Shown here: piece by piece, positions 11,892-22,881 of the stretch | How positions within the stretch are numbered: the stretch's first letter is position 1 | How the letters are laid out: every line of letters starts with the position of its first letter | Source: Diphasiastrum complanatum | Lineage: Eukaryota; Streptophyta; Lycopodiopsida; Lycopodiales; Lycopodiaceae | Reading direction: 5' to 3' | Assembly (NCBI GenBank): GCA_029204225.1 | Contig: CM055112.1 | Span: forward strand, 27,983,063-28,047,062 | Length of the DNA: 64,000 nt | Translations under genes and position numbers: made by a program | The notes under the pieces: model-generated | Seen by the model: the letters and a program-made list of their open reading frames with translations, nothing else | Databases searched by the model: none | Told to the model about the DNA's origin: nothing

Positions 11892-12455
11892 GATGATCAC
11901 CGAAGCAATATGTACATTCATCCTTCTCAAAAAATTGAATTGCGCGAGCATAATCTTGCTGACAGCTTGAAGTGCAAGGTTTTTGGTCTTCTACTGCACT
12001 CGATCTGTTTGACTCTGTTGCACTCCCTGATGATTCATAGCCTTCTGCCCTTGTCTGCTCGACTAGCATGACCTTTTCAAACTTTTCTGATTCCCCATCC
12101 GATATTTCTGCGTTTGGATAGGAGTGATCTACTCTGTCCTTCAAGATAAGATTCTCCATAATAACAACATCTTGATAGATTTGTGGCAATGAAGTGTAGG
12201 ATGCAAACTTCTTCATACCAGATTTCATCTTGTTGAGTAATCCGATATAGTAGTTTTGCATTATGGTCTCTAGGCTCAGTAGATCAATACCTTTTACAAG
12301 ATCGAACATTCGTCTGGTGTATTGTTGAACTGTCTCATTAGGAAACATCTGAAATGAAACTAATCTCACAAACTCGTTAGTTATGGCTGGAATGCAGTAT
12401 TATCGTGATGTACGTAATTGCTTCAAGAGTTGTACAACTGTGGTGTCCCACTTGT
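11892..12455 (-). pseudogene. Gyp1 gag, N-terminal part, cut by Cop1
   Basis: Minus-strand reading gives a Ty3-type Gag capsid segment, with KWDTTV near 12450, one in-frame stop near 12405, then FPNETVQQYTRRMFDLVKGI and NYYIGLLNKM. The frame then stays open to the Cop1 insertion, where it ends CTYCFGDH. Joined to 1-1326 with one copy of the GATGA duplication removed, the zinc knuckle completes as CTYCFGDHPIIRC (CX2CX3HX4C). Gag would form the virus-like particle and bind element RNA. The start codon is not certain because the upstream sequence is T-rich leader. Confidence 0.75.
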
Positions 12456-13289
12456 CTTTTTTTTTTGTTTTTTTTGTTTTTGAAACTAAAAAACCAAGGA
12501 CAATCAAAAGGACAGGAGGGAGGTGTGTGAATAAATGGTAATAGATGGTTGTTATCTTAGGACACTGATGGAGGAAAAGATAGATGCATGTAATGATATG
12601 AAAAAGAATGAAGGTTGAGCTGATGGAGATGGAGATGAAAACACAGATGGAGACGATATAAAAAATGAATTCTTTTTTTTCAACAAGGCTGGGAATTAAC
12701 TCTCGCCTCCATCACAGTAGTTGAATCAAGATCTGATTAAACCTCTCTGAGACCTACGAGGGTTAGTTTTGAGCCGGCTGTCAAAAATTGAAGATTTTTG
12801 CTAAAATCGAGCACTTTTTAGGACTGTTTCTCTAAGATTTCAAGATCTGAGTGTCTGATCTGAAGAAAAGTCTGAAAGTAGCTGAAACACAGTATAATCT
12901 AACTATCACCATTTTGGATTGAGTTTTGAACCGTCAGACTTAGGAAAATTAAGAGAACATGATCATTTTTAGTGTATTTTTGCCCATTTTTAGCAGTTTT
13001 TTGTGGTTTTTCTGAGATTTCTTAAGATCTGAGTAGATTGAACCCTATAACTTCCTAATTTAGCTGGATCTAGACTAGATATAGCTATTATGAGGTCTGC
13101 AAAGGCTCTTGATGGACAGTTTTTGCATAATCTTGAAAAAACTCAGTTTCTGAGCACTTTTCAGCACTTTTTCTTAGATCTTTCTAGATCTGTCCATTGG
13201 ATCTTTACAATAATTTTACAAAAGCCAGATCGGGGACAGATCTAACTATGAAAATCTCAGAAAATGTTAGTTCAGAGCAAATCTTAAGA
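12456..13289 (-). other. Gyp1 leader, non-repetitive part
   Basis: No coding sequence is seen between the start of recognisable gag and the tandem repeats. The stretch has T-rich runs near 12459-12480 and many loosely repeated words such as 'agatctgag' and 'gcacttttt'. Interpreted as the gag-proximal leader of Gyp1. Confidence 0.5.
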
Positions 13290-14270
13290 AATCAAGAAAA
13301 AAGTGTATTTTTTGGGTGTTTTTTGCTATTTTTGGCAGTTTTCTCTCAGATACTAGAGAGATAAAACGTTTGCCAAGCTCATAGTAGGCTTTTTTAATAC
13401 AGATTTAGCTAAATCCAGGTAGGTGAGGGTTATTTCCCAGTTAATGGAGAGAAAATACAATTTTTATGGCTTTTTTTTGCTATTTTTGGCAGTTTTCTCG
13501 CAGATCCTAGAGATAGAACCTTCACCGAGCTGATAGTAGCCTTTTTTAATACAGATTTAGCTAAATCCAGGTGAGCGAAGGCTAATTCCCAGGGGATGGA
13601 GAGAAAATAGAATGTTTGTGTCTTTTTTGCTATTTTTGGAAGTTTTCTCTCAGATCCTAGAGAAAGAACCTTTGTTGAGCTGATAGTAGCCTTTTTTAAT
13701 ATAGATTTAGCTAAATACAGGTGGGAAAAGGTTAATTCCCAGGGGATGGAGAGAAAATACAATTTTTATGGCTTTTTTTGCTATTTTTGGCAGTTTTCTC
13801 GCAGATCCTAGAGAGAGAACCTTCGACGAGCTGATAGTAGCCTTCTCTAATACAGATTTAGGTAGATCCAGGTGGGAAAAGGTTATTTTCCAGGGGATGG
13901 AGAGAAACTACAATTTTTATGGATTTTTTCACTATTTTTGGCTGTTTTCTCTCAGATCCTAGAGAGAGAACCTTTGCCGAGTTGATGGTAGCTTTCTGTA
14001 ATACAGATCTAGCTAAATCTTGGTGGGCAAAGGTTATTTACCAGGGGATGGAGAGAAAATACAATTTTTATGAGTTTTTTTTCACTATTTTTGGCGGTTT
14101 TCTCTCAGATCCTAGAGAGAGAACCTTCACCGAGCTGATAGTAGCTTCCTCTGATACAGATTTAGCTAAATCCAGGTGGAAGAAGGCTCTTTCCTAGGGG
14201 ATGGAGAGAAAATACAAATTTTATGGGTTTTTTGGCAATGTTTTGCGGTTTTTTCAAAAATGGTTGGGAA
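13290..14270 (-). repeat. 151-bp tandem repeats in the Gyp1 leader
   Basis: The anchor word AGGGGATGGA or a variant recurs at 13439, 13591, 13741, 13892, 14043 and 14196, a spacing of 150-153 bp. A degraded copy precedes the first anchor. Each unit contains 'tatttttggcagttttctc', 'cagatcctagag', 'gaaccttc.ccgagctgatagtag' and 'acagatttagctaaatcc'. Open frames of 60-110 codons cross the array on both strands but shift between units because 151 is not a multiple of three, so I do not regard them as genes. Tandem arrays in leaders or 3' untranslated regions are known for plant Tat/Ogre elements. Confidence 0.85.
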
Positions 14271-14646
14271 TTAACCTTCGCCGACTTTTATGTAGGTTTT
14301 GAATAGTGGCCAGAAGGTAATGTCAAAGGGGCGAAGGTTGGTTGCGGAGCAGTACAAAGTTATTGCCTCTAATATGTTTTTCCCGCCTATTTTCCTACCA
14401 AAAACATATTTTTCATGGTTTTCTGATTTTTTTGTTTGTTTGTTTTTTTTTTTCTTCAGCAAGGGTTGTTCTAATCTACAGTTCTAACACTAATCCACAC
14501 CCCACAAACTCTAATCCACACTAACTACCACTAACAAGCTAAAAAACTCAATTTTTTGTGATGAAAAATGAAGGGAAAAGAAGAGAGAAGAGTGAGAGAA
14601 GGAGAAGAAAAGTGATGTCTATGCCGGCTAAGGCAAGTGTTGGCGC

Positions 14647-14664
14647 TCCCCGGCAACGGCGCCA
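14647..14664 (-). other. Gyp1 primer-binding site (tRNA-Asp-like)
   Basis: The minus strand reads TGGCGCCGTTGCCGGGGA, the well-known plant Gypsy primer site complementary to the 3' end of tRNA-Asp. It begins one base after the LTR's terminal CA. This fixes element orientation as minus and separates LTR from leader. Confidence 0.85.
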
Positions 14665-14665
14665 C

Positions 14666-14809
14666 TGTAGTGTCGGTTGTAGTATGGGGTTCGTCACTGG
14701 GAGCGCAACCTCGCCTTCACCTGCATAGCACACAAAGAGAGAGAAAATGCCTAGGTTGAGAGAGGCTTTGGAGGCCCGAGCACCTTCCCAAAGCTATTCA
14801 CACCCAACC

Positions 14810-14845
<36 letters not shown>

Positions 14846-15299
14846 AAACCAGCAGAGTTTTATTAAGAAAAAGATGGAAGATACAATACAAAGGAAATGG
14901 CTCTCTCTTATAGATTTTAGAGGTGAGCCTCTTTCACTCTGATTGGCCACTTCATTGGGACAAGGATTCTAATCCAATCCCTTCAAATAAACACAACTTA
15001 AATCTAATGGTGCTAAGAAAGCACAAGGGCACTCACATGATTCATGTGAATTCTAATTTGGGCCCTTTTAGCTTTTTTATTTGCAACTTGACTTAGGGCC
15101 TCTAATGTCATTTTAGAGTTCTAGTCTCTTATTCTTAGGAGTTACAACTTGCTACTTGTGCTCATTGGGTTGGTCTTATACGCGCAGGATGCCAGTGCCC
15201 TTGCACTTATTACTCTACTTGTATAGTACTGTGGTGGGCCCACTTGGCAAGCCTTGGCCAACAGTAGTTTTAGTGGCGGGACCCACTAGGCGCCCAACA
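14666..15299 (-). repeat. Gyp1 5' LTR
   Basis: On the minus strand this 634-bp segment begins TGTTGGGCGCC and ends in CA, one base before the primer site. A TATA-like word (minus CTATAAGAGA) and an AATAAA signal (plus TTTTATT near 14856) lie in the middle, followed in transcription order by a GA/CT microsatellite at 14811-14841, in the expected R/U5 zone. The right edge coincides exactly with the point where similarity to the Copia LTR at 52 kb begins, which fixes the boundary independently. Confidence 0.8.
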
Positions 15300-15899
15300 G
15301 ACATACATCTGATGAAAAAATCTAACTCCTCACTATGAGAAATGAATGTTAGAAATAATCCCAAGTATTCAGTATGGGAAAAAGAGGCTGCTCTCAAGTA
15401 GAGAGAGAAAATCAATCATAGAAAACTCGGGTAGAGAGAGAATGAGTCCAAAACACCAAAATCTCAATATTCACAATATGGCAAAACATGCCAAGCTTTC
15501 CCTACATGAGAGAGACTCGAATTCCGATAGTGGAGTTGCATGGAAAGTCCACTTAACTTAATTAATTCACCTACCACATGTGTAACTACATGCATGGATG
15601 TTTCATGTACTGCATGTCAACTCATAAAACTGCTTAGACATTTGTAGATCACAGAAATCACTTTGCATGTTACATGCACTGATTGCATGTGGCTTGCATG
15701 CATATAGTATGACATAGCATGCTATCTAAACTTCTGCATGTCATCAAAATTGAATCTATCTAACTCAAATACGAGCTACACTAGAAGGATATGTGCTCAA
15801 TTCACACACCTTTTATGTACAACATGAAATTTAGTGGAAATCACCATGGACATGGCCCCAAACTCGAGATAGGAAGATAATATTTTAATAATTTTCACA
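15300..15899 (-). repeat. Cop3 3' LTR, 5' portion
   Basis: The minus strand starts TGTGAAAATTA at 15899. It matches the plus-strand LTR at 52272 through 'ttatcttcctatctcgag', many 'catgca' words and 'ctctctctacccgag', up to 'gatgtatg'. Similarity stops at 15300, where Gyp1 begins. The missing remainder should be about 125 bp, beyond the left edge of the window. Confidence 0.85.
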
Positions 15900-16230
15900 C
15901 GTCTTTCATGAATTGTTCACGACAGATGACAATTCTTGAGCTTGAAAAAATCCAAAATATTTCGTGAACTATTCAAGATAGTTTCGCGATAGGTGAGCTT
16001 GAAGAACATGCCAGAAGATTTCGCGAATTGTTCGTGACAATTTCGCAACATCTGAGGCTTGAACAAGAAACAGAATATTTTGCGACAAGATTCTGTTCGT
16101 GAATCTTTCGAGCTTCAACAAGAAAGCCACGAGCTTCTACAAGAAACTGTTTTGCGAATCTTTTGAGTTGATTGTAAGACAAATTTTGCGAATCCTTCGT
16201 GAATCTTTTCGAGTTGGTCACGACTAGAAA
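15900..16230 (-). repeat. Cop3 spacer rich in TTCGCGAA words
   Basis: Between RNase H and the LTR lies a stretch with repeated TTCGCGA, TTCGTGAA, TTTGCGAA and 'gagcttgaa/gagcttcaa' words in loose tandem. A short open frame gives repeated FLVEAR peptides. CpG is unusually well kept for decayed transposon DNA. The same vocabulary appears at 21.3-21.9 kb. Confidence 0.6.
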
Positions 16231-18640
16231 TGTTTCGAGTTTGCATTCGTTTCTTTCTCATTCTTCATCAAGTAAACTACGCGCTTTGTTAGTAGAATCA
16301 AAATCTTTACTTAGTGGTTTTGTAAAGATATCAACTGTCATTTCCTCTGTGGGTATGAAGACTGTCTTCAGTATCTTCTTCTCGACTAAGTCCTGAATCC
16401 CATGATACTTGATAGCTATGTGCTTCGTTTTTTAGTGAAATACAAGATCTTTCATATGATAGATTGCTGAAGTGTTATCCATTAACAAGACATAAGGTTC
16501 ATAACTAGATTCATCAAATCCTTCCAATATTTGTTTAATCTATATCAGCTCCTTTGCCATCTTGGTTGTTGTTACATATTTCGCTTCATAGGAACATTGA
16601 GCTATTGTTGTTTGTTTCTTGCTAATCCAAAGTATGGATGTGCCTGATGCTAGAGTACAACCTCCTAAAATACTTTTGCTATCATCCTTCATGGATGTCT
16701 AGCTTGCATCACTGTAAGATTCGATGTGAAATCCAGCTTCCTTCGAATAACACAGTCCATAGTCTTTCATTTTCTAGAGATATTGTAGTACTCTCTTTGC
16801 CAACTTCCAATGTAACGATTCTGGGTTCTGATTATATTGGCTCAGCCTGTATACTGCAAATGCTATATCAGGTCTGGTGTTGTCTGCTAGATATAACAAT
16901 GATCCAATCAGCCTACGATAGGGTGTTTTGGCCATTCGTTCCTCCTCCTCGAGAGTATGCGGAGATCAGTATTGTTCCAGGTATCATGGGAGTATGCACA
17001 CATTTGCATTCGAGCATGTTGAAGTCTTCAATGATCTTTTGAGTGTACTTTTGTTGGTGAAGATACAACTTACCACCTTTAAAGTCTCTTACAATCTGCA
17101 AGTCTAGATAGATTTTAGCTTCTCCTAGGTCAGCGATCTATTTCAGAAATGTCCCTTTTGACATCTGAAATTAGCTTATCTCTTCTTGAGAAGATAAGCG
17201 TGTCATCAACATAAACAACTAGAATGATTATTTTATTTTGGACATGCTTGATATAGACATTTGATTCAGCAAATAGAGGTTTGAAGCCTATGGAACGTAG
17301 TGCTTTGTCCTTTTTTCTATACAATTGTCTCGCTATTTGTTTCAGACCATAAATGCTTTTATTCATGTGACATCCGTATTTTAGATATTCTTGGCTTACA
17401 AAAACAAGTGGTTGGTCCATGAATAAATCTTCTTTCAATTCTCCATTCTAGAAAGCAGTTTTCTCATCCACAATATGGATTTTCAGATCATGAGCCACTG
17501 CATATGCGAATAACAAGAGAATTGATGTATGTTTGACTACCGGTGAGAAAGTATCAGTGTAGTCGATCTCATACTTCTGTAAAAATCCTTTAACAACTAA
17601 CCTTGTCTTGTATCTGATGTTTTGTCCAGGACCTTTTGATCGTATAGATTCACTTGCACTTGATTGGTTTTCTGCCATTAGGTATAGGTGCAAGTGTCCA
17701 TACATTGTTCTTGTACGTGGATGACATTTCGTCCTCCATCGCTTGAATCCAGCGATCTTTATCTGGTCCATCTACAACTTCCTCAAATATTTGAGGTTCG
17801 TCAGAGAATCCATAAAATTCGATGGCTGTATTAAAAATATCCTGACCATATCTTTCTGGTGATTTTCATTGTCTATCAAATCTTCTCATAGGTGGTTTCA
17901 AGTTCGATTCTGCATGTTTTGAATTCGATTCTATAGGTTTTGAGTTCAATTCTGATTTGAGCTTTTCTGCTGGAATTCGAACTGGTGATTCGAGTCTGTC
18001 AAGCACTCAATCTTGATCTCTCTCTGAATCTGGTAACTCTCTTTCATCTTCTGCTTGTTTTTCTTTTGTTGTTGTTGGTAGCTCATAATAATTTTTGAGA
18101 ATTTTGTAGTCGACTAGATCATTGTCTACCATGTATCTTGTCTCATCAAATTTAACATCTCGAACAACTTTTATCTTGCCAATTTCGGGTACATAGACAT
18201 GATAATATAACGAATGTAACTCGAATTCTACAAGAAAACCTTGTTCAGTCTTTTTATCAAGTTTCTTTCTCAGCTTATCTGGTATGTGCATATACACTGC
18301 GCATCCAAATGTTTGAACATGTGCAAGATTTGGCTTCGACTTCCACCATATCTCATGAGGAGTTTTATCTGGTATTCAAGATTTCAAAATACGATTTTAA
18401 AGATAATTTGATGTGTCCACTGCTTCTGCCCACAACTATTTTGGTGCTTTCACATGAGCCATCATACACCTTGCAGCTTCCATCAGTGTACGATTTCTTT
18501 GTTCAGCTATTCCATTGTGCTGAGGTGTGTAAGATGCAGTCTTTGTGTGCATAATACCTCGATCAATACAATAAGCTTTGAATTCGTTGGAAATGTACTC
18601 ACCTCTACGATCTGTGTGAATTTGCTTCAACTTAAATGAA
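16231..18640 (-). pseudogene. Cop3 integrase-RT-RNase H relic
   Basis: Integrase core from 18625 down: TDRRGEYISNEFKAY, then TPQHNGIAEQRNRTL; the C-terminal region has FGCAVYMHIP. RT is spread over several frames: AMEDEMSSTYKNNVW, DTFSPVVKHTS, then VVYVDDTLIF near 17230 with the YVDD catalytic motif intact. RNase H follows with [37 protein letters not shown] and DIFTKPLSKDF near 16300. At least a dozen stops or frameshifts separate these pieces, so it is non-functional. Confidence 0.88.
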
Positions 18641-19290
18641 AGACAAAACGCTGAAGACTATACAAACAAGAAAAAAACTAGCCATAGGGCATATGAGAGT
18701 ATTTGTGTGTAGAGCTTATTCTCACATCCTAGAAGAGAAAAAAGATTGCACTCAAGGGGCACCCTTTGCATATTTGTGGGACTCCTAATAAATACCTTTG
18801 TTACATGGTATACATAACCTCAAAATTGACAATGAAATTATTAAGTGATTTTTGTGTCTGATGAGGAGTGAGGAACTTAATAAGGACAAAGAACAAAAGA
18901 AACAACCACATGAAGTCATAATATTTGATGATGGGGACAATGCAAAAACAACGGTTCCCTTCATGAAGAGGTAGCTACCAAATAGGATAACAAAGGGAAA
19001 CTTAAATTTCGGAAAAGAAGTATAAGCAATTTGGAAAGAAAAGGAGAGCTCTTGAATGATATGATGAGTATTAGCTTCATGATAGCGGAAAGAATTGTTG
19101 AGGCAAGTACCTTGGGTGGGGCCCATCAAAGGTCACAAATGGGAAGCATAGAAGGTTGCAATGGAAGAGGAATAACACTATAAAAAAATAGATGCTTGGA
19201 AACTAATTGAACTACTTGCAAGACAAAGAGCCATTAGCAACACTTTTGGAAAGTTTAGAAAGCTATAGAACACGAGTTTTTGATAAATTC
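18641..19290. other. No recognisable gene
   Basis: I see no coding homology, LTR terminus or repeat structure. It lies between the broken end of Cop3 and an LTR scrap, so it is probably decayed transposon DNA. Confidence 0.4.
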
Positions 19291-19460
19291 GATTTGAGTA
19301 GTAGAGACATTGAATCTAGTCACAATAATAGTAGGGTTTTTCATTATGGAGGGAAACCAAAGTTTAAAATTAGATTTGGATCTGCTATAAAAGGATATAA
19401 CTCGTGGGAAGAGAAGACATTCTCTCTTTCTCTTATCTCATTCATGCTTATAACACACGC
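19291..19460 (+). repeat. Diverged scrap of a Cop1-type LTR
   Basis: Matches the middle of the Cop1 LTR: 'acattgaatcta', 'tagggtt', 'gctataaaaggat.taactcgtgg' and 'tctcattcatgcttata'. It keeps the TATA box and the downstream CT-rich run, while the flanks are unrecognisable. This shows the Cop1 LTR family has old as well as younger copies. Confidence 0.7.
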
Positions 19461-19499
19461 ATGTGTTTTAGACTTGGTTTGTAACCATAGTAGGCTTCA

Positions 19500-19745
19500 A
19501 ACGACATCTTCGAGTCAATTGCCTTTGTGCTGAAATAATTTTGCAGATAACGGGCTGTAGATATTGCTTCAACCCAAAATTTCTTGGATAAATGAGTGTT
19601 GGACATCATGGATCGTGAAGCTTTCACTAGAGTTCAATCTTTCTTTCAGCTACACCATTCTGTTGCGGTGTGTAGCTGGCAGTGAACTAATGGTGCACCC
19701 CATCTAGAAGATTGTATGTATTAATGATCATGTCTTTGTGTTGGC
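19500..19745 (-). pseudogene. Copia integrase scrap
   Basis: The minus strand encodes FTASYTPQQNGVAERK (glutamate of the integrase triad included), then, after frameshifts, MMSNTHLSKKFWVEAISTARYLQN. It covers only about 80 codons of the integrase core end. It borders the phosphatase relic. Confidence 0.8.
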
Positions 19746-19767
19746 CATAGTATAGGCCTTCAACTAC

Positions 19768-21095
19768 TCACTCTCCTCTAACAATTCTGTTGTGCCATGC
19801 ATCCTTCTGTGTTGTCATTGCTTGGTACATCATCTTGGTGCATTTAAGAAGGTGAAAATCCTCTCCTCTCTCTGCTGTTTTTGACAGCAAAATTGTCCCC
19901 AGTGGACAGCAAGTCATACATGGGTAGGTTGGTGTCATTATGCATTGGCATGTAGAAATAAGCACCGTCCCAAATCTAATCTGTAGGGGGTCGAAGCGGT
20001 ACGAGTACCTTTCGACCTCAACAAAGTAGTTCACAACTAAAGGGAACATATCATCCTCACAATCGAACAAAGGGTTTCTTCTAGTAAAGGTGATAGGGAT
20101 TCGCGCTTGGACCTAGCCCATGAGCCACGAGTTCAGAGTTTCGTATACCATGGGTCGAAAGATTTTATAGCCAAGCAGTTCTCTTAGTTATTTTTTAATG
20201 ACTTGTAGTGTTTATCGTCTACAAGTATGGTGTTTGATGCATCGAACTCTGGCCATAATTTCCATACCTCTCGCAGGTTTTTTAGAAATATTAGCACCCC
20301 TAGTTTATCCTCGCTGACGTAAGGAATTTCCTCGAAGCCTTCATGCCAGACCTCACACTTATTTTGGGCAAAAATATCTATAGAAACAAAAGGTAAATAT
20401 CAGACATTACCAAAAACTGCCCTCACGATTTTGAAAGAGCATCTAAGTACTACCAAATATTGGTACATAGTACCAAAACAGAGGCAATAGGTACCAAACA
20501 TTAAGAATTGATATCCAAAATAGTTCGAAACAGTTTCAGTTTGGTGTCAAAATAGTACCAAACAGTACCCAAATTTAGGCAATTGGTAATAACATAGCAC
20601 AAAATATCTAGTACAAAGTCTCAAACAATCTTGGGTTGGTACCGACATAGTTTCAAATGGTACCAAAAAAAGATTGATAATTTATTTTGCGGGTATTGTT
20701 GAATACATTGTTGTTAATTAATTGAGCTCATATGCTTTAAAAATCCTCACATTGTTGTTGACAACATGATAGCAAGTGTTAATGTGTAAAATTTTGAGCT
20801 ACCTTTGAAAAATCTTTGTTGTATTTCTTCATGGAAGCAGGTTTGTAATATTTTCATGACCTTCAAATATCTAATGTTGTTCCATATAATGATGTGCACT
20901 CCCGCTTCGGCTAGTTTCAACATTTAGCTCCGAGCCTCAGAAAACAATAGCAGTGTTCATGCACTCAGATTATGTTTCTTTTGAAGCAATTTTTAAAAGG
21001 GCCATCCGATTTTGTTCGGTAAGTGTCTAACAACACCCTGTTTATACGAAGGACACCAATCCTAGCTAGAATGTCATCAACGTCGGGGGCCCTGG
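19768..21095 (-). pseudogene. HAD-superfamily FCP1/NIF-like phosphatase relic
   Basis: Three minus-strand coding blocks match the FCP1-homology fold in order. Near 21080-21055 is DVDDILARIGV, resembling the DxDx(T/V) nucleophile motif. Near 20960-20830 is FLRLGAK, then after a frameshift MLKLAEAGVHIIIWNN, resembling 'RPG...L...gyei.IWS'. At 20380-20180 are VWHEGFEEIPYV, LGVLIFLKNLREVWKLWPEF and NTILVDDKHYKSLKNN, resembling the acidic VDD motif. A 3' splice-like 'ttgtttctatag' precedes the last block. A TAG-free but stop-containing tail continues to 19768. In-frame stops and frameshifts show it is dead. Such proteins dephosphorylate RNA polymerase II CTD or other phosphoproteins; the precise subfamily is uncertain. 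Confidence 0.55.
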
Positions 21096-21336
21096 TCGTC
21101 TACCATCTCAAATGTATACATATTGTTCTGTCAATGACTATGGAAGACTATACCAAAGAGATTCATTAGTTGAGTGCCGAATATAAGATATTCGAGCAGA
21201 CGAATAAGATAGTTCTTTAAAACAACTTTACAGAAACACAACAAGCGTTTGTAATGAACTATTGCAACTGTCTGACCCGAGAGTGATTTAAGAAATAGTT
21301 GATGAGCAAGGGAAAAAAAAAAGAATGTAGGTATTC

Positions 21337-21702
21337 ATGAGGGGTGGGCTGAAATTCGCTAGAGATTCGCGAGAATTCGCGAGTGGGGTATTTGCGAACA
21401 GGGCAGGTCAAGGAAATCGTGAAGAATTCGTGAAAAATTCGCGAAGGGTATTCGCGGATAGGAAGGGCGAGGTCAATGAAGAATTCGCAAAGAATTCGCA
21501 AAAGGTATTCGCAGACCAGAAGGACCAGATCAACGAAGAATTTGCGAAAAAAATTGTGAAGAATTCACGAAAGATATTTGCAGACAGAAAGGGCCAGATC
21601 AACGAAAATTTCACAAAGGGTATTCGCGGACAGGAAGGGCAAATCCAAGAATTCACAAAGAATTCACGAAGGGCGTACCTGGATTCGCGTGGTAGTCGCT
21701 AG
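21337..21702 (+). repeat. 57-bp tandem repeat with a continuous open frame
   Basis: Unit beginning GAAGAATTCG at about 21420: two 57-bp units, one 69-bp unit and a shortened 42-bp unit, with looser copies on both sides extending to about 21860. The unit length is a multiple of three and a 121-codon frame stays open across it, repeating 19-residue blocks of the type EEFAKNSRKVFADRKGQIN. No homology recognised. It is CpG-rich (TTCGCGA) compared with its surroundings. Confidence 0.75.
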
Positions 21703-21959
21703 AATTCGGACCTGAATTTGTACGTGTGGTGGGAAAAAAAAATTTGAAATTCGCGAACAAGGGTAGGACAGGGAATTTGTGGCAAAATTCATAGGAGTCG
21801 GAGGAATTTGTGAAGAAGTCGTGGAGGAATTTGTGAAGAAGTCGCGAACCTCCTCCTGTGCCTTACGTTTTCTCGCGAATCCAAAGGAAAGGTTTTGAGC
21901 TCCGACGCCCACACGTGCGTTTTTTTTTTAAATTTTTGTTTTGAATCTGACGAAAACTT

Positions 21960-22800
21960 TAGAATGAAAAAATTGAAGAAAATCTACAAAGGAACAAGAC
22001 TTCGATAGTGAAAAGTTGAAGTGCTTCTCTCCCAAATTTTCTACCAAATCTAGGATTATACCTCCTCCACAAGAATTGCGATATCTCTCTCAATTTTCAA
22101 CCAAATTGGCTGCAATTTGACTCAAATTCAAGCTAAAAGTAGATCTACAATCCTATAGAGATATAGTCATAAAATTCGGCCAAAACATCAACCAAAATAG
22201 AGAAAACAGACTGCAAAAATTGTCACTAACTAAAATTGGAATGTAAATACAAAAATGGCCATAACTTGGTCATTATAGCTCCAAATCAGACAATCTCAGT
22301 ACCCCTAGAGAGCTAAAAGAATGATCTATTGATATACAACAAGAAACTACACAAAAAATAAAGATTAAATGGTCAATAATTGAATCAAAACTTGCTTAAA
22401 ATTGAAAAATCAAGAAAACTAGAACAAGAAACTCTACTAAACTTAGCAAAATCCACCAAATCTGATGAGGAAAGGATCTAATGCTTTGATACCAAAATTG
22501 TCATGTGCCAATATTAGCATTCAAACATCTAATCCATTCATTAGACATCTAAATATCATGAGAATGCTAGAAATCAAGAAACTAGTCAAAATTCAAGAAA
22601 CTAGTCTAAATTCAAAAAACTAACTAAATGTAGCCAAACTTCACCAAAATGGACAAAGATAGATTCCATTATTCATTATTATTGATCATTCACAAGATTA
22701 GGCCTGAAACTAGAGCATGATCATAGCTCTCATGTGATTGTAGGCACATGAACCATCATCACTATCAAGAAAGCTCTCAAAGAGAAGCTTCAAGATCACC
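21960..22800 (-). mobile_element. Remnant of a minus-strand Copia LTR/leader
   Basis: Minus strand at 22494-22483 reads TGGTATCAAAGC, a one-base variant of the tRNA-iMet primer site. The CA four bases further upstream ('cacatgaca') may be the LTR end. The leader lies to the left (no ORF) and an LTR-like stretch to the right. No second LTR was found. Confidence 0.45.
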
Positions 22801-22881
22801 AAAGTTCAAAAATCATAAAAGTAGAATAGTGAACAGTTTGTGTTAATATTAACACTATCTGTTTTGCAGGAAAAAAACAAA

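Larger units (their letters stand above)
1..15299 (-). mobile_element. Gyp1: Ty3/Gypsy LTR retrotransposon, 3' part outside the window
   Basis: Read on the minus strand, the order is LTR (14666-15299), tRNA-Asp-like primer site, a long non-coding leader with tandem repeats, then gag running off the left edge. A Copia element (Cop1) sits inside gag, so Gyp1's own visible sequence is 1-1326 plus 11892-15299. It lies directly against a Copia LTR at 15300, so it probably inserted into that LTR. The predicted five-base duplication at 15300-15304 is GACAT, but its partner would be left of the window. No protease, RT or integrase is visible here. The tRNA-Asp primer site and long leader fit plant Tat/Athila-type Gypsy elements; that lineage call is an inference. 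Confidence 0.8.
15300..18640 (-). mobile_element. Cop3: decayed Ty1/Copia element, interrupted by Gyp1
   Basis: Minus-strand order is integrase (from 18640), RT, RNase H, a spacer, then a 3' LTR cut off at 15300 by Gyp1. The upstream gag, protease and 5' LTR are missing. The LTR matches the one at 52272-53000, and the integrase matches the scrap at 39 kb. Many stops and frameshifts make this the oldest layer of the nest. Confidence 0.85.

Noticed and set aside
13430-14197. Repeated peptides encoded across the 151-bp array on both strands
   Set aside because: Unit length is not a multiple of three, so frames change between units, and both strands are equally open. Explained by the repeat.
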